Below are positions 12,401 to 21,000 of a stretch of DNA of 64,000 nt, one piece after another; the first letter of the stretch is position 1; each line of letters starts with the position of its first letter. The DNA is from Scortum barcoo (taxonomy: Eukaryota > Chordata > Actinopteri > Centrarchiformes > Terapontidae). The notes beneath the pieces were generated by a model that did no database searches, had not been told where the DNA came from, and was given only the letters and a program-made list of their open reading frames with translations. The position numbers were made by a program, and so were the translations under genes. The stretch spans positions 7,139,044 to 7,203,043 of the forward strand of contig CM041550.1 in NCBI GenBank assembly GCA_023238725.1. Direction: 5' to 3'.

Positions 12401-12536
12401 TCCCGTGCGTCCCCGCGTCCTCTCCAACGCACTTTGACATTTAAGAAACTTTTCCGCGGGCAGAAAACGCGTCGAAACGGGCTGAAAAAGCGGAGTTATG
12501 TCCCACTAACATAACGCGTGCTCTTACCTTGCTCAT
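245..12536 (-). CDS. slc15a2: slc15a2 (PEPT2-type H+/oligopeptide transporter), 3' end outside window
   Basis: Sixteen coding exons (12528-12536, 10948-11035, 8991-9132, 8605-8697, 8076-8175, 7376-7466, 7213-7290, 5883-5965, 5609-5692, 4982-5071, 3884-3928, 3504-3539, 2128-2216, 1421-1490, 738-863, 245-409) join in frame to 463 codons, all with GT-AG introns. The protein is a plasma-membrane symporter that takes up di- and tripeptides with protons. Visible hallmarks are the POT motif ExxER (E21, E24, R25), the proton-site histidine H55 (equivalent to PEPT1 H57), the PTR2 signature GGIKPCVAAFGGDQF, FYMSINAGSL, and FWALFDQQGSRWTLQ. The stretch RGDVQCFGGDCYALAFGVP matches PEPT2 rather than PEPT1. 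Residues from about 367 start the large extracellular loop between TM9 and TM10. Human PEPT2 has 729 residues, so roughly the last third is left of the window. The start ATG has A at -3 and is the only ATG in its open upstream frame. The N-terminus is much shorter than in mammals. Confidence 0.95.
738..863 (-). CDS. slc15a2: slc15a2 exon 15 (extracellular domain start)
   Basis: 126 bp, phase 0 to phase 0, acceptor TCTGCTAG, donor CTTCAG|GTAAAC. Encodes KTVVDPAPAENSLLQVFN and LAGSDVGVKFPGSDLFPEPI then PHLQ. The LQVxNLA element matches the beginning of the mammalian TM9-TM10 extracellular domain. The rest is divergent, as usual for this loop. Confidence 0.88.
1421..1490 (-). CDS. slc15a2: slc15a2 exon 14 (TM9)
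   Basis: 70 bp, acceptor GCCTTCAG, donor GTGGAG|GTTAAC. Encodes TPLRKMATGMIFAALAFG followed by AATLVE, matching SLRKMAVGMILACLAF. It ends at the start of the large extracellular loop. Confidence 0.94.
2128..2216 (-). CDS. slc15a2: slc15a2 exon 13 (TM8)
   Basis: 89 bp, acceptor GTCGTCCAG, donor GTCAC|GTAAGT. Encodes MLNALLILLFVPIFDLII and YPLVGCCRIKV, matching the NPLLVLIFIPLFDFVIY helix of PEPT2. Confidence 0.93.
3504..3539 (-). CDS. slc15a2: slc15a2 exon 12 (36-bp exon, KPDQMQ)
   Basis: A 36-bp exon, acceptor CATTACAG, donor ATGCAG|GTACGT. Encodes GDSFIIKPDQMQ, matching the LQPDQMQ segment of PEPT proteins before TM8. Phase 0 at both ends. Confidence 0.93.
3884..3928 (-). CDS. slc15a2: slc15a2 exon 11 (45-bp exon, GSRWTLQA)
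   Basis: A 45-bp exon, acceptor TGTCGCAG, donor GCTTTT|GTAAGA. Encodes GSRWTLQATRMNMAF, the universally conserved GSRWTLQA block. It is phase 0 at both ends, so skipping would preserve frame while deleting this motif. Confidence 0.94.
4982..5071 (-). CDS. slc15a2: slc15a2 exon 10 (TM7)
   Basis: 90 bp, phase 0 to phase 0, acceptor GTTTACAG, donor CAGCAG|GTACGT. Encodes KRLIQEIKMVLRVLVLYI followed by PLPMFWALFDQQ, which lines the substrate pathway in the family. Confidence 0.96.
5138..5385. repeat. Direct partial duplication of the MITE left portion
   Basis: Sequence starting TGACTATTTCAAG occurs at 5138 and again at 5239 (offset 101). The following block GTGACAGCCTGCAAATATTGG occurs at 5174 and 5321 (offset 147), and both continue almost identically for about 65 bp. 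The first copy therefore lacks 46 bp of the second. The near-identity suggests a recent local duplication or gene-conversion event. Confidence 0.8.
5259..5560. mobile_element. MITE with ~23-bp terminal inverted repeats in slc15a2 intron 9
   Basis: The left end 5259-5281 reads CTGAAGGTGTGTTCAGACCAA and one more base. The right end 5538-5560 is its near-perfect reverse complement, ending GAACACACCTTCAG. The 302-bp interior has no coding capacity, which fits a non-autonomous DNA transposon. A second, partial copy of the left part lies directly upstream at 5138-5238. Confidence 0.7.
5609..5692 (-). CDS. slc15a2: slc15a2 exon 9 (HWLDWA-EKYP)
   Basis: 84 bp, phase 0 to phase 0, acceptor TCTCACAG, donor TACCCG|GTAAAG. 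Encodes FAIKNRWARSRHSPSR, then KHWLDWAEEKYP. This is the conserved cytoplasmic HWLDWAxEKY block of PEPT1 and PEPT2. Confidence 0.97.
5883..5965 (-). CDS. slc15a2: slc15a2 exon 8
   Basis: 83 bp, acceptor TTGTGCAG, donor TCGGG|GTGAGT, phase 0 at the end. Encodes VVFIAGSVLYKRTPPQGN followed by ILLEVCNCVG. It lines up with the membrane exit and the P-P-x-G-N-I segment of the cytoplasmic loop. Confidence 0.92.
7213..7290 (-). CDS. slc15a2: slc15a2 exon 7 (PEPT2-diagnostic loop)
   Basis: 78 bp, acceptor CTCTGCAG, donor TTTAG|GTGAGT. Encodes GDVQCFGGDCYALAFGVP followed by AALMVVAL. The short DVQCFGxDCYAL loop is typical of PEPT2. PEPT1 has a longer, different sequence here, so this exon supports the slc15a2 assignment. 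Confidence 0.96.
7376..7466 (-). CDS. slc15a2: slc15a2 exon 6 (TM5)
   Basis: 91 bp, acceptor CACCTCCAG, donor AGGG|GTGAGC. Encodes ASERQKFFSIFYMSINAGS and LLSTVITPILR. FFSIFYMSINAGSLLST is the second highly conserved PTR2 block. Confidence 0.97.
8076..8175 (-). CDS. slc15a2: slc15a2 exon 5 (TM4, PTR2 signature)
   Basis: 100 bp, acceptor GTTGCAG, donor GAGCAT|GTAAGA, ending in phase 0. Encodes IALSMLGLILIAFGTGGIK and PCVAAFGGDQFDEEH. The latter is the PTR2 family signature region. Confidence 0.97.
8262..8570. mobile_element. Teleost interspersed repeat (ATTAATCGATTAATC-type ends), near full-length
   Basis: Starts CTGAAACTATTTGAATTGATTAG, broken here after 20 bases as homologous to the GCTGCAACTATT...GATTAGTCG end of a common fish repeat. 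It contains the recognisable interior ATGGACATCTTTGGGTGTTGG and ends with ATTGACCTATTAATTGTCTA, the degenerate inverted end. It is non-coding and lies in slc15a2 intron 3. Family identity is from memory, not from a search. Confidence 0.6.
8605..8697 (-). CDS. slc15a2: slc15a2 exon 4 (TM3)
   Basis: 93 bp, acceptor CAACAG|G, donor CACAT|GTAAGT. Encodes KTIIYLSIVYVIGHVIKSV and GAIPTVGNSSVH, a hydrophobic helix matching the TIIYLSLVYVLGHVIKSLGA segment of PEPT2. Confidence 0.95.
8766..8786. repeat. (TG)n microsatellite in slc15a2 intron 3
   Basis: A short pure TG array of about 10 units. Confidence 0.95.
8991..9132 (-). CDS. slc15a2: slc15a2 exon 3 (TM2, essential histidine)
   Basis: 142 bp, acceptor TTTGCAG, donor TTCAA|GTGAGT. 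Encodes ALLTLYFLTYLHWDKDLS, then TAVYHAFSSLCYFTPILGA and LIADSWLGKF. The histidine in VYHAF corresponds to the catalytic proton-binding His57 of PEPT1 and His87 of PEPT2. Confidence 0.96.
10175..10370. mobile_element. Second copy of the same teleost repeat family (partial)
   Basis: Contains the family landmarks CTCAGATGTGAGGACGCTG, then CTCAGACAAAAGAAGACATCTGAAGA (landmark quoted in part) and GAGCATTTTTCATTATTTTC in the expected order. The left end is missing. It lies in slc15a2 intron 2. Confidence 0.55.
10669..10686. repeat. (TG)n microsatellite in slc15a2 intron 2
   Basis: A short TG array of about 9 units. Confidence 0.93.
10948..11035 (-). CDS. slc15a2: slc15a2 exon 2 (TM1, ExxERF motif)
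   Basis: 88 bp, preceded by a long T tract and AG; donor AAAG|GTACAC. Encodes KICGTNYPASICFIVVNEF then CERFSYYGMK. This holds the E-x-x-E-R-F proton-coupling motif of the POT/PTR family in the first transmembrane helix. Confidence 0.95.
11600..11760. mobile_element. Third copy of the same teleost repeat family (left end)
   Basis: Begins AGAGCTGAAACGACTGATCG and continues ATTAGTTGATCAGCAGAAAA, the family's left terminus, then GAGAATTTGCTGGTTTCTTC. Truncated on the right. It lies in slc15a2 intron 1. Confidence 0.6.
12528..12536 (-). CDS. slc15a2: slc15a2 coding exon 1 (start codon)
   Basis: Encodes only Met-Ser-Lys, followed by the donor AAG|GTAAGAG, phase 0. The next exon starts in phase 0 with Lys-Ile-Cys-Gly, so the protein begins MSKKICGTNYP. 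A longer alternative first exon cannot be excluded, because mammalian PEPT2 carries about 35 extra residues before the CGSNYP stretch. Confidence 0.75.
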
Positions 12537-12760
12537 GTTGCCGTGTTCGCTGGTGAGATTTTGGACGTTTAGTGTCGCATCTGCAGCTGCTGAGCGTCCG
12601 CCAAGTCCGGCCCACTGCGCGCAGCTCTCCAAAAGGGGCACGACTGCGAGGGAGGACAAAAATAAAACTCCTTCGACGTTTTGCGCCCTTAAAGCCGACT
12701 TAAAAAGTTAATATTCCACCACAGAAAACTTGGACTTGTGACTTAAGTGGTTAGAGGCTC
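12537..12760 (-). promoter_or_regulatory. slc15a2 5' UTR / promoter-proximal region
   Basis: This is sequence immediately upstream of the start codon, richer in GC and CpG than the surrounding introns, with several CG dinucleotides between about 12440 and 12620. I see no convincing TATA box or polymerase II initiator, so the transcription start is not placed. Confidence 0.35.
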
Positions 12761-13594
12761 CGCAGGGCTGAGAAAAGACACCAGAGTGGAGCTTTTTTTT
12801 TTTCTTTGAATCCAGAAACCAAAGTTTGCGTCTCTGCGTGGCGCACAGAGCTCCGTTAGTTGTATTCAAGTGGGGACCCGCAGCCTCTCTCCGGGGGCAC
12901 AATGGGGTCGTTGTTGCGGACCAGACTGTGGGATGGAGGGTCCAAAGTGTTCTGGGAGTGTTAGCCAGGCTGCCCCCCCCCTCCCTCCCCATCAGTTGTC
13001 TTCTGATGGGTGAGGACTGTCTGATTTTAACCATCCTCACTGTGCGCTGTTTTACTTTTAAATAAGGCAGTTTGCATTTGTCACATTTGTGGGGGATTTG
13101 TTAGTGGGGAGAAAACACGAGTCCCCATGATGTATGATCACTCAGGTTTAAAGGGAAGGCTTGTTTTTTTTTTTTTTTTTTTTAGAGTTTGGCAAGAGGT
13201 AGTTATGGTCAAGTCTCTTATAAAAAACATAAAGGTTGGGCATTTTAGTCGAAGGAGCTAGATAATGCATTATATCCATGAAAGTCCTCACAAGTATAGG
13301 TATGTGTGTATGTGTGTGTGTCCAGTCACTGTGGTCTGATCAGTCATTTTACACAGAAAATAGTTCCCCTTCTTTAGTCATCTTTACAGAAAATATTGGA
13401 TATAAATACTGCATAAACAATGAAAAGTTTTTAACTGGTTCTGAAACAGCCTCAGTTAAATACTGATGCAAAGGTAAACAAGACCAACAGGAGAGGATTG
13501 TTTGTTTGAATTAGTGTCTAATAGTTTTTCCTAATTCCTGCCAACAGTTTGGCTTTTTTTTTTACTGTGGCTGAGTTCAAGTTGCTTAATCTGC

Positions 13595-13690
13595 TAACTT
13601 GATGTTAGGTGAAGCACTATCGTCTTTGTCCACAGGGGGCGCCAAAATCAACACAACGTAAAAAGTTCCTTGGAGCTGATTTAATACTGA
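13595..13690 (+). repeat. Dispersed repeat, copy A
   Basis: Shares an ordered set of matches with the reverse complement of 28525-28625: CTAAC, then GTxAGGTGAA, then CACAGGGGGCGCC or GACAGGGGGCGCC, then AxAATCAACACAAC and AGCTGxTTTAA. The two copies are in opposite orientation. I do not recognise the family. Confidence 0.6.
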
Positions 13691-14631
13691 ATCAACTTTA
13701 ATAATTTTAACGATCAATTACTAATTTTAGTCACAGTTTGGGTAAAAATACCAAATGAGAGCTTATTAGATTATTTTACCATTCAGCGTCCCTTTACAGT
13801 GCACATATGTTTATTGAAATATTATTGCTGAAGCAGTAAAATGTAAGGAGCATCTTAATGTTGTGGCTCTTCAAGGTGGAGCTGATTTTTAACTTTTTTA
13901 AATGCGGCTGGTAGTATAACTTTGACATTACCATACACTGTATGTCATATGTCTTGTCTGTAAAATCTTACTTATATAAATGTTAAAATAGTCCAATTAA
14001 ATATGTGTCATCTAAGATAACTGTGATCCTTGAAAACTCAGCCTGTGTGATTTACTTGTAATTACACAGTTTAAACTCTTAAATTCACAGATAAAATACT
14101 GAAGACATCATTTCTGTGTGTTCATGGCCTGCTAAAGACAATCTTTGAACAGAGACAGGCGTTGTGATCTCCTCTCCATACTTTTCTCATGTGACTGAAG
14201 TTGTACATATATCATGTGAGGACAAGTCTACAACGACATCCATTGATGACGGCTGAGAAATGTCTTTGGGAGCCATTGAAAAAGCTACCAAGTTGATCAT
14301 ACAGGCTGATTTTTAAGGTCAAGAGTTAATAACACATTAGTGATGGCTTACTGACACACGTGGACGTCTGTTGTTCTGTCATGTGTCATATCCCTTTCAG
14401 GTTTATCTTCTAATACTAAGAAACCCATCTTAAAAATATGAATGATAAATGAAATTACTTGGGTAAAGGCACTTGTCTAATTGTGCAGCCAATAAGGAAA
14501 TGAATCACTTTTAAAACTCCAAACAGTCACAACCTTGTGACATTCAGCGAATTAGTAATCAGTCTGTGTGATGAGCTGTTATGACGTACACATTCATTCA
14601 TTTACCACTTTTAGAGCAGCTTAGGAGATGT

Positions 14632-15117
14632 CAGTGGTGGAGAAAAATACCACAAATGAAACTACAGTGTAAAAATAACCAAAATGTCCTGCATTCAAAC
14701 ATTTTACCGTAAAAGTACAAAAGTATTAGGATCAGCAAAATATACTTAAAGTGCCCTAAATAAAAGTACTCATTATGGAGTAAGGCCCTCAGCAATGAAA
14801 TTATAATTATTGATGCATCAATGTGTCCATTATATGACTTTTTTCTTACTATATATACTGCTGGGGAGCAGCAGGACCATATGTATTATCTGTATGCAAT
14901 TTAATGCATCATCATTTTGTTTCTGATTATATTTTGTATTTTTAATCAAAATCTGAAACTAGTAACTAAAGGGATCAGATAACTGCAGTGATGTAAAAAG
15001 TCCAATATATATTTCTGAATTGTACGAGACTAGAAGTATAAAGTGGCAAAGAATGGAAATACTCAATGATTTTTGACAAAATTGTTCTCAAGTAGAACTA
15101 CACTTAGTTAGTTATTC
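14632..15117. mobile_element. Non-autonomous repeat (CAGTGGTGGAAAGTA-type termini), near full length
   Basis: Starts CAGTGGTGGAGAAAAATACC and ends TACACTTAGTTAGTTATTC, matching the two ends of a very common percomorph repeat that begins and ends with CAGTGGTGGAAAGTAACT and its complement. The interior phrases TACAAAAGTATTAGGATCAG and AGTACTCATTATGGAGTAAG also fit. It has no coding capacity. A fragment at 13838-13930 belongs to the same family. Confidence 0.6.
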
Positions 15118-17937
15118 TAGGGCAACATCTGTCCAGGGACTCTCTCTTTTTATTTATGTTCATTATTTCTGTTAAAGCAACGTGAATGAGGGTCAAACTA
15201 GAGATTTAGGAAATCATGCAGTGCCACAACAGTCCACAAGAGAGCAGCATTGGTCTACTACAGTAACATACAGTATGTAGGGATATAAAAATAAACATGT
15301 TGATCTAAAGCAGGAAAAAAAAGAAAAAAGAACATAAGAGAAAGGTACAAGGGGATGAGATATGTTTTAGAGAAAGTTTGTTCATAAACACCACCAGCCA
15401 AAGGTTGATACCCGAATACAGCAAAATAAGGAAATACAGACAGAGGGTATATGGATTTAGAAACACCACATGCATCTAGTTGGTCATAAGTGATGATTGA
15501 GAGGGATTATTTTTGTATGAGTCTATGCAAAATCTCACTTGTTATACCTTGAACACATTTGGAGATACATGTTTTTCACTGGACAGCAAAGGTATAAATA
15601 TTGTAATATTAAAAGCTGCTTGCACTCACTTTTGGCAGCCTGAAAATTTTAATAAGGAAGTGAAGGTTCATCCTGTGAGGCCTTTTCCTTCTCTTTACAA
15701 AACTAAAACAGAGACAGGAACTTTTTCTAACACTAGATGGCAGCAAAGAACAGATTCTCATTACCACAAGAAATCAAGCAAATACTTTTATCATGATGGC
15801 AGCAACAATCTGATTTGTATTATTAAAAATTACTTAAGTTATATTCACTGTATCTGCTTTAACATGTACATATTATCATCAGTGTCAAAGATACATCCTA
15901 CATGCTGTATATAGACAAGTATACATGCATATATTGTACACCACTTAATGTACAGTATATAAAGTAATCTATTACATTATCCATTTAATATTCAATACTT
16001 TGCTGTATTTGTTTACAATTTACAGAAATATGTTACTTGTATATTGATTGTATGTTATTTGTCAATGTTTCTTTTTGTATGTTTCTACATACACCTATAT
16101 ATTTTTCACCTACTTATATGTATACAATAGTTCTGTCTTTAGTTTTTACCAATGTTTGTTCAGATTTGTTGTCCTCGATTTTAGCTGTATGTCGTTTCTA
16201 TCTTCCTGTAATTTGTGTAATATTGAGAACAACTAAAAAATGTACGTAGTCGACTTTCTTTTATGTGTACAGACACTTGGCCAGTAAAGCAGATTGTGAT
16301 TTCCTTGTCCCAACTCCATACATATCTACTTTACTTTACTTTTTTTTTTTTTTTATAGTTTTTACATACACCTTATTAACATATTGTTTTTTAATACATG
16401 ACACAATATGAATGCTATGAGATTTCAGTCATATTGCAATTACTTGCCACAGCTTAACACTTCATAAAGAGAAAGAAATAGTTATTTAAAGAATTTGGAC
16501 TTTATTTTTTAGTTTCAAATATCTTTCCATGTCTGTCTCAAAACCAGTGACTTTAATATATTTGCAGTAGTGTGAAGCACTTCATGTCTTTTGTGGGGTA
16601 ATAAGGTCAATCAGCAGTACATGTTGACTCTTCTGAGTTTATTTTGTCTCTTTTCCAGTGCCAACGCACGATTTAGTCAAAACAAAAGCTTAGAATTGGT
16701 CATTCGGGGTAAATTGGGACAAAGTTTCTGTCTCTCACTGTGTAAATAAGTGTGTAAAAAAAGACGATAACATGTAGAAAATATTCAAACCTAGGATGTT
16801 ACTCGTTCTGTTGGACGTGTCTTCAACCTCTTTAGAAACTTGATGTTTTGGGTCCATCATTAGAGACATTATGTGAATGTTTGGATGCTACAAACAAACT
16901 GGGAATTTTAATTGTAAAACAAACCACAGTTCTTAACAGTGACAAAACATAAAAATATATTTCTGTATATAAAAGAAATACCTGTCTTTTGGTTTAGATT
17001 TTATTTTCTTTATTATAGTTTGTACATTAAAGGTCTGGTGATTTGAAATATGTACAGTAAAAACATTAGTTTTAAGTGATTAGAAAGGAAAAACAGCACT
17101 GAAATTGATGATTAAAAGTTTGACATTTTTACGCTCTACAAGTCGTAGTAGCAGCCTGCAGTGCAGATGTACCAACCAACCTTTTTTAAAAGGATAAAGC
17201 TGACTATATTTTATTTGTAACACCAATGATGTATTGATCCTACTAACAAGTTTTCTTGGTTTCAAAGTCTAGTAAGTCATATTCCTCTGTGCCTTAAATT
17301 GCTCTAGAAAAAAACATTAAAAATCATCACTGTTGTACTGGGTGACAAGCTGCTTCATTACCATGTCATTTATGTTGACTCACACACATCTTACTGCTGT
17401 AAATAATCCCATGTGCACCCGTTTAACTGTATTTATCTGCAAATTAAATTAGTCCCCAACAAACACACCATTTCTATCTGTTTGAGTAACATTTCTTTAA
17501 GACTACAGAAATAATACTGACATTACTGAGCTTTTAAAAAATAATTTAACTACATGTTTTCAACCTTAAGATTTAGTTTTCCATTAGGAACTGATGGAGT
17601 TGGGGCTAATTTTTACAGACAGAGACTAAAACATTGTTGGTATGCCTTTTATACCTTCTTTTGTGAGGCAACAGGCCTAAAAACTGAAAAAAAAACACAT
17701 GGCACTAACAAACTAACTAATCCATGTAGGTGTTGTAGATTAAAGTATTCATATTTACATTTTAAAAAATGTATTCTATACATACAGCATGATACTCTAC
17801 TGTACAACCACATCTTTAATCAGCTTTGTGTTTTATGCAACAGTTTTGGTGCATTCCAGCCAGACCTCGTAATGTGAGCGCTCTGTAAACAAGTGATCGG
17901 TGACAGGCAGGCAGCGCTGTGTGAATACTAAATCAGC

Positions 17938-18087
17938 TCACACTGAAACTGCTGCCGCTGCTCTTGGCTCGACTCTTCGGTCCAAAAACTGCAGGTTGAT
18001 GGGCTGAGCGGGGCAAAGCAGGGTCCTGGTGATGGGTTTGACCGTGGTCCCAGCAGGATCTGGCCTCACCTCGTAGTGTTTCATCAA
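17938..18087 (-). CDS. cyp27a1: cyp27a exon 9 (C-terminus, stop)
   Basis: 150 bp including TGA, acceptor TTGTAAAG. Encodes LMKHYEVRPDPAGTTVKP, ITRTLLCPAQPINLQFLDRR and a short Ala-rich tail VEPRAAAAVSV. INLQFLxR is where mammalian CYP27A1 ends, so the tail is an extra 10 or so residues. Confidence 0.94.
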   Translation of the reverse strand: MMKHYEVRPDPAGTTVKPITRTLLCPAQPINLQFLDRRVEPRAAAAVSV

Positions 18088-21000
18088 CTTTACAAGAAAA
18101 AAAAAAAAAGGAGAAGAAATACACTCACAGTTATATTTTCTTGGCAGTATATTTGTTTATGGGAAGAGCAGGCGCAGTTTTCATTCCAGTTAATGATTAC
18201 CGAGTGTTTGCCCGCTGACTGAAGTGTAACAGTGCTTGGATCTGTGTCACGTCCAAGACCAACAAAAGTGGGTCAACTGTGCTTTCTCATCAACCTAAAA
18301 AAATAGCTGATTTCTCAAACAGAGGGAAGTTTGTAACGTGCTCAGTTCACAGTCATACCATGCTGGTTTGGGTGCCGTAAGACAGCCCTGCTCATTGCCT
18401 CAGGTGTTTCCTAGTACTAGTTCCTAGTAGTTCCTAGTACCTAGTACTCCCTGCACCACATAACACGTACACCGGTGCTTCAATCACACAAAACTTTCCT
18501 CATGAGATGACCGAAGGAGCGCCAAGTCCCCAAATTTACAACATTTTATTAAGGACAAGAATTTCATGTTGCAAAATCTTATTGTAAGATCAAAATTTAT
18601 TTGATTCAACTCATTACATGAAAACAAAAGTAAATTAAATGTTTCATCAGGGTATCACACTGTTGAGCGTCTCAAGCAGGAAAGCTCATACCACAGTGCT
18701 TTCCAGAGGGATTATGGGAATTTGCCCATCGAGTCTAATTTGTTTTGTGAACTTGGAGAGGGTCTACAGACACTGGGGAGACTTGTCGGGGGGTGTGTGG
18801 GATACTGGAGCTGAGCTGAAAGGCAAAACTTTTGAGTTACCAATCTACCTATGTTTCAACTTTTACCTTTGGTCATGAGATTTGGGTTATAGTGACACTG
18901 TGGGTACAAGTGGCCAGAATTTGTTACCTCAATAAGGTTGAGCTCAGCCTTTAAGACAAGATAAGGAGCTCAGAAATCTAAAGGGAGCTTGGAGAAAGGT
19001 GTTTTTGGATATTTGATCAGGATTCTCCTTCTTCCTTTAGAGATTTTCCAACAGGTACACCTTGTAGGACACCCTGTAAATGTTCAGCAGTCACATATGG
19101 GTGTAATGTTTGGGGCATGGAGTGTAATTTAACACACTGTGCTTACAAAAGAAATGAAAGATTCACTCAGAATGCTAAACTATCAAAACTGAGAAACTTC
19201 ACAAACACTATGATTAGGTGTTCTTACCCTGGACAGGAGGAGATACATCTCCAGCTCGGCCACCCGTCTCCCCAGACACGCCCGGATCCCAAAACCGAAC
19301 GGCACAGACCCAAACGGGTGCTGCTTGGACCGGTCGTCCGCTCCTCTGATCCAGCGCTCCGGTATGAAGGTGTGGGGGTCGGAGAAGATATTCTCATCGT
19401 ACGACACAGCGTAGTGACACAGGTGGAACAGAGTCTGTGAGAGAAAACAGCCCCGTTACCATGTGATACTGTGGCGTCAGTGAATACATGTCAGGCTTCA
19501 GATGAAATGAGAATCCTCCATTATGCTACTGAAATAACAACATTTGGCTACAACTTCATTCCTTCATTTCACTAAGCAGCTATGCAAGAAAATCCGACAT
19601 GGCAGACGCAAAGAAAGAACACTTGTCCCATTTCTTTACTACATAGTAATAAATGGGCTGATAGCTAAACAGGTAATACTGTTTTATTGGTCTGAGTTGT
19701 TCCAGGAGCTAATCAGCATCTCATTTGTTTCTTCTCCACATGGCACTGTGGAAAGCCGGAGAAAATGAAATCAAGTATGACGTACTGACATCAAACACAG
19801 TAACCACAACGCTTGACTTGAACCTGGTTTGCTTAAACTTTGTGTTATTGGGCCGAGATGTTTACATTTGTACCTGAATCAGCTGCTTATCACTGCTAAA
19901 ATGTTTGATCACATACATTATATAATACTGAATGTAAAAAGAAATAAAAACAATCTCTCTGCACCTTAATATATATTTCTTTAAATGTCATTTTCTGTAA
20001 CTATACCTTAAAAGAAATGTAGTTTTTCATTTCTTTTTATAGAATATTGTGCTCATTTTAGCCTCAACCCTATGTACAAGCCAAAAACTTCAAACGTCAT
20101 TCCACGTCTTTTTTTTTTTTTAAAAGAAAATGCACACAATAGCATAAATAAGATGGAAAAAAAGTCTAATTTAGTCATGAAATAATGAACATTTCAGGAC
20201 TTGTGTCACGTCCGGCATGTTTCTCACCCGTTTGGGGAAGAGGTGATCTCCCACCACAATCTCACTTTCAGCAGTGACGCGGGCGTTTCCCGGCACCACC
20301 GGATACAAGCTGGTGACCAGAAAACACAGAGTGAGGAGTAAACAGGACATAGAGGTCGTCTTGCAAACTCAGTTGTGCAGACATATGAACAGTTTAGCAG
20401 TAACTTGGTTGGGCAATAAATGTGCTGCTGTGCAAAGCCGGAAAAGAAACAGTTTGAAAGGTATTATTCCAGCAATTTTGTCCTTATACTTTAGTTTTTA
20501 TTTCAAAGATATGCAATCTTCATTTCTAATTCTCAAATTTTCCTCTACGTGACAGCTGATTCTTTACCTTTCATTATCATATATGACATAAGAGGTTTTT
20601 TTATTTGTTGAGTAAATGAAAGGATCCCTCTAACCGTAACGTCTCTCTGATGACGGCCTTCAGGTACGGCATCTGAGCAATGTCATCACTTGTTGGCACC
20701 TTGTCTCCGGGGCAAACACTTATAATTTCCTGGTATAACTGCTCCTGGATCTCTGGATCCTTCGCCAGCAGGTACAGAGACCACGAGATAGTGTTGGACG
20801 TCTGCAACAGAGGATCAGACACTGTTTGTGGACGTCGGGTCACATAAAACTGCTGCTCAGTGGGTATATTTTTAACATGGTAATCTAAAATAAACTAATT
20901 ACAGTGAGGCATCATGCATATACAAGAAAACTTGTTCTTTAAGCCAATAAGTCCATTTTAATCTGCTATACAGTAAACCCTCCCCTTTCAGTTCTACTCA

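Larger units (their letters stand above)
12761..17937. other. Spacer between slc15a2 and cyp27a
   Basis: I see no coding gene. The stretch is AT-rich with several poly-T runs (for example near 13161 and 16341). It holds a dispersed repeat at about 13595-13690 and pieces of the CCACTACA repeat family at 13838-13930 and 14632-15117. The right part may include the cyp27a 3' UTR, since transcription enters from that side. A candidate poly(A) signal ATTAAA (minus strand) is at 17815-17820, about 118 nt past the stop codon. Another, AATAAA, is at 17210-17215. Confidence 0.5.

Noticed and set aside
13630..13645. CCACAGGGGGCGCC as a CTCF site
   Set aside because: Resembles the core but is one base short in the spacing, so it does not fit the consensus. 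Treated as part of a dispersed repeat instead.
15513..15914. 133-codon plus-strand frame in the slc15a2-cyp27a spacer
   Set aside because: AT-rich, no family resemblance and no splice or promoter context. Consistent with chance.
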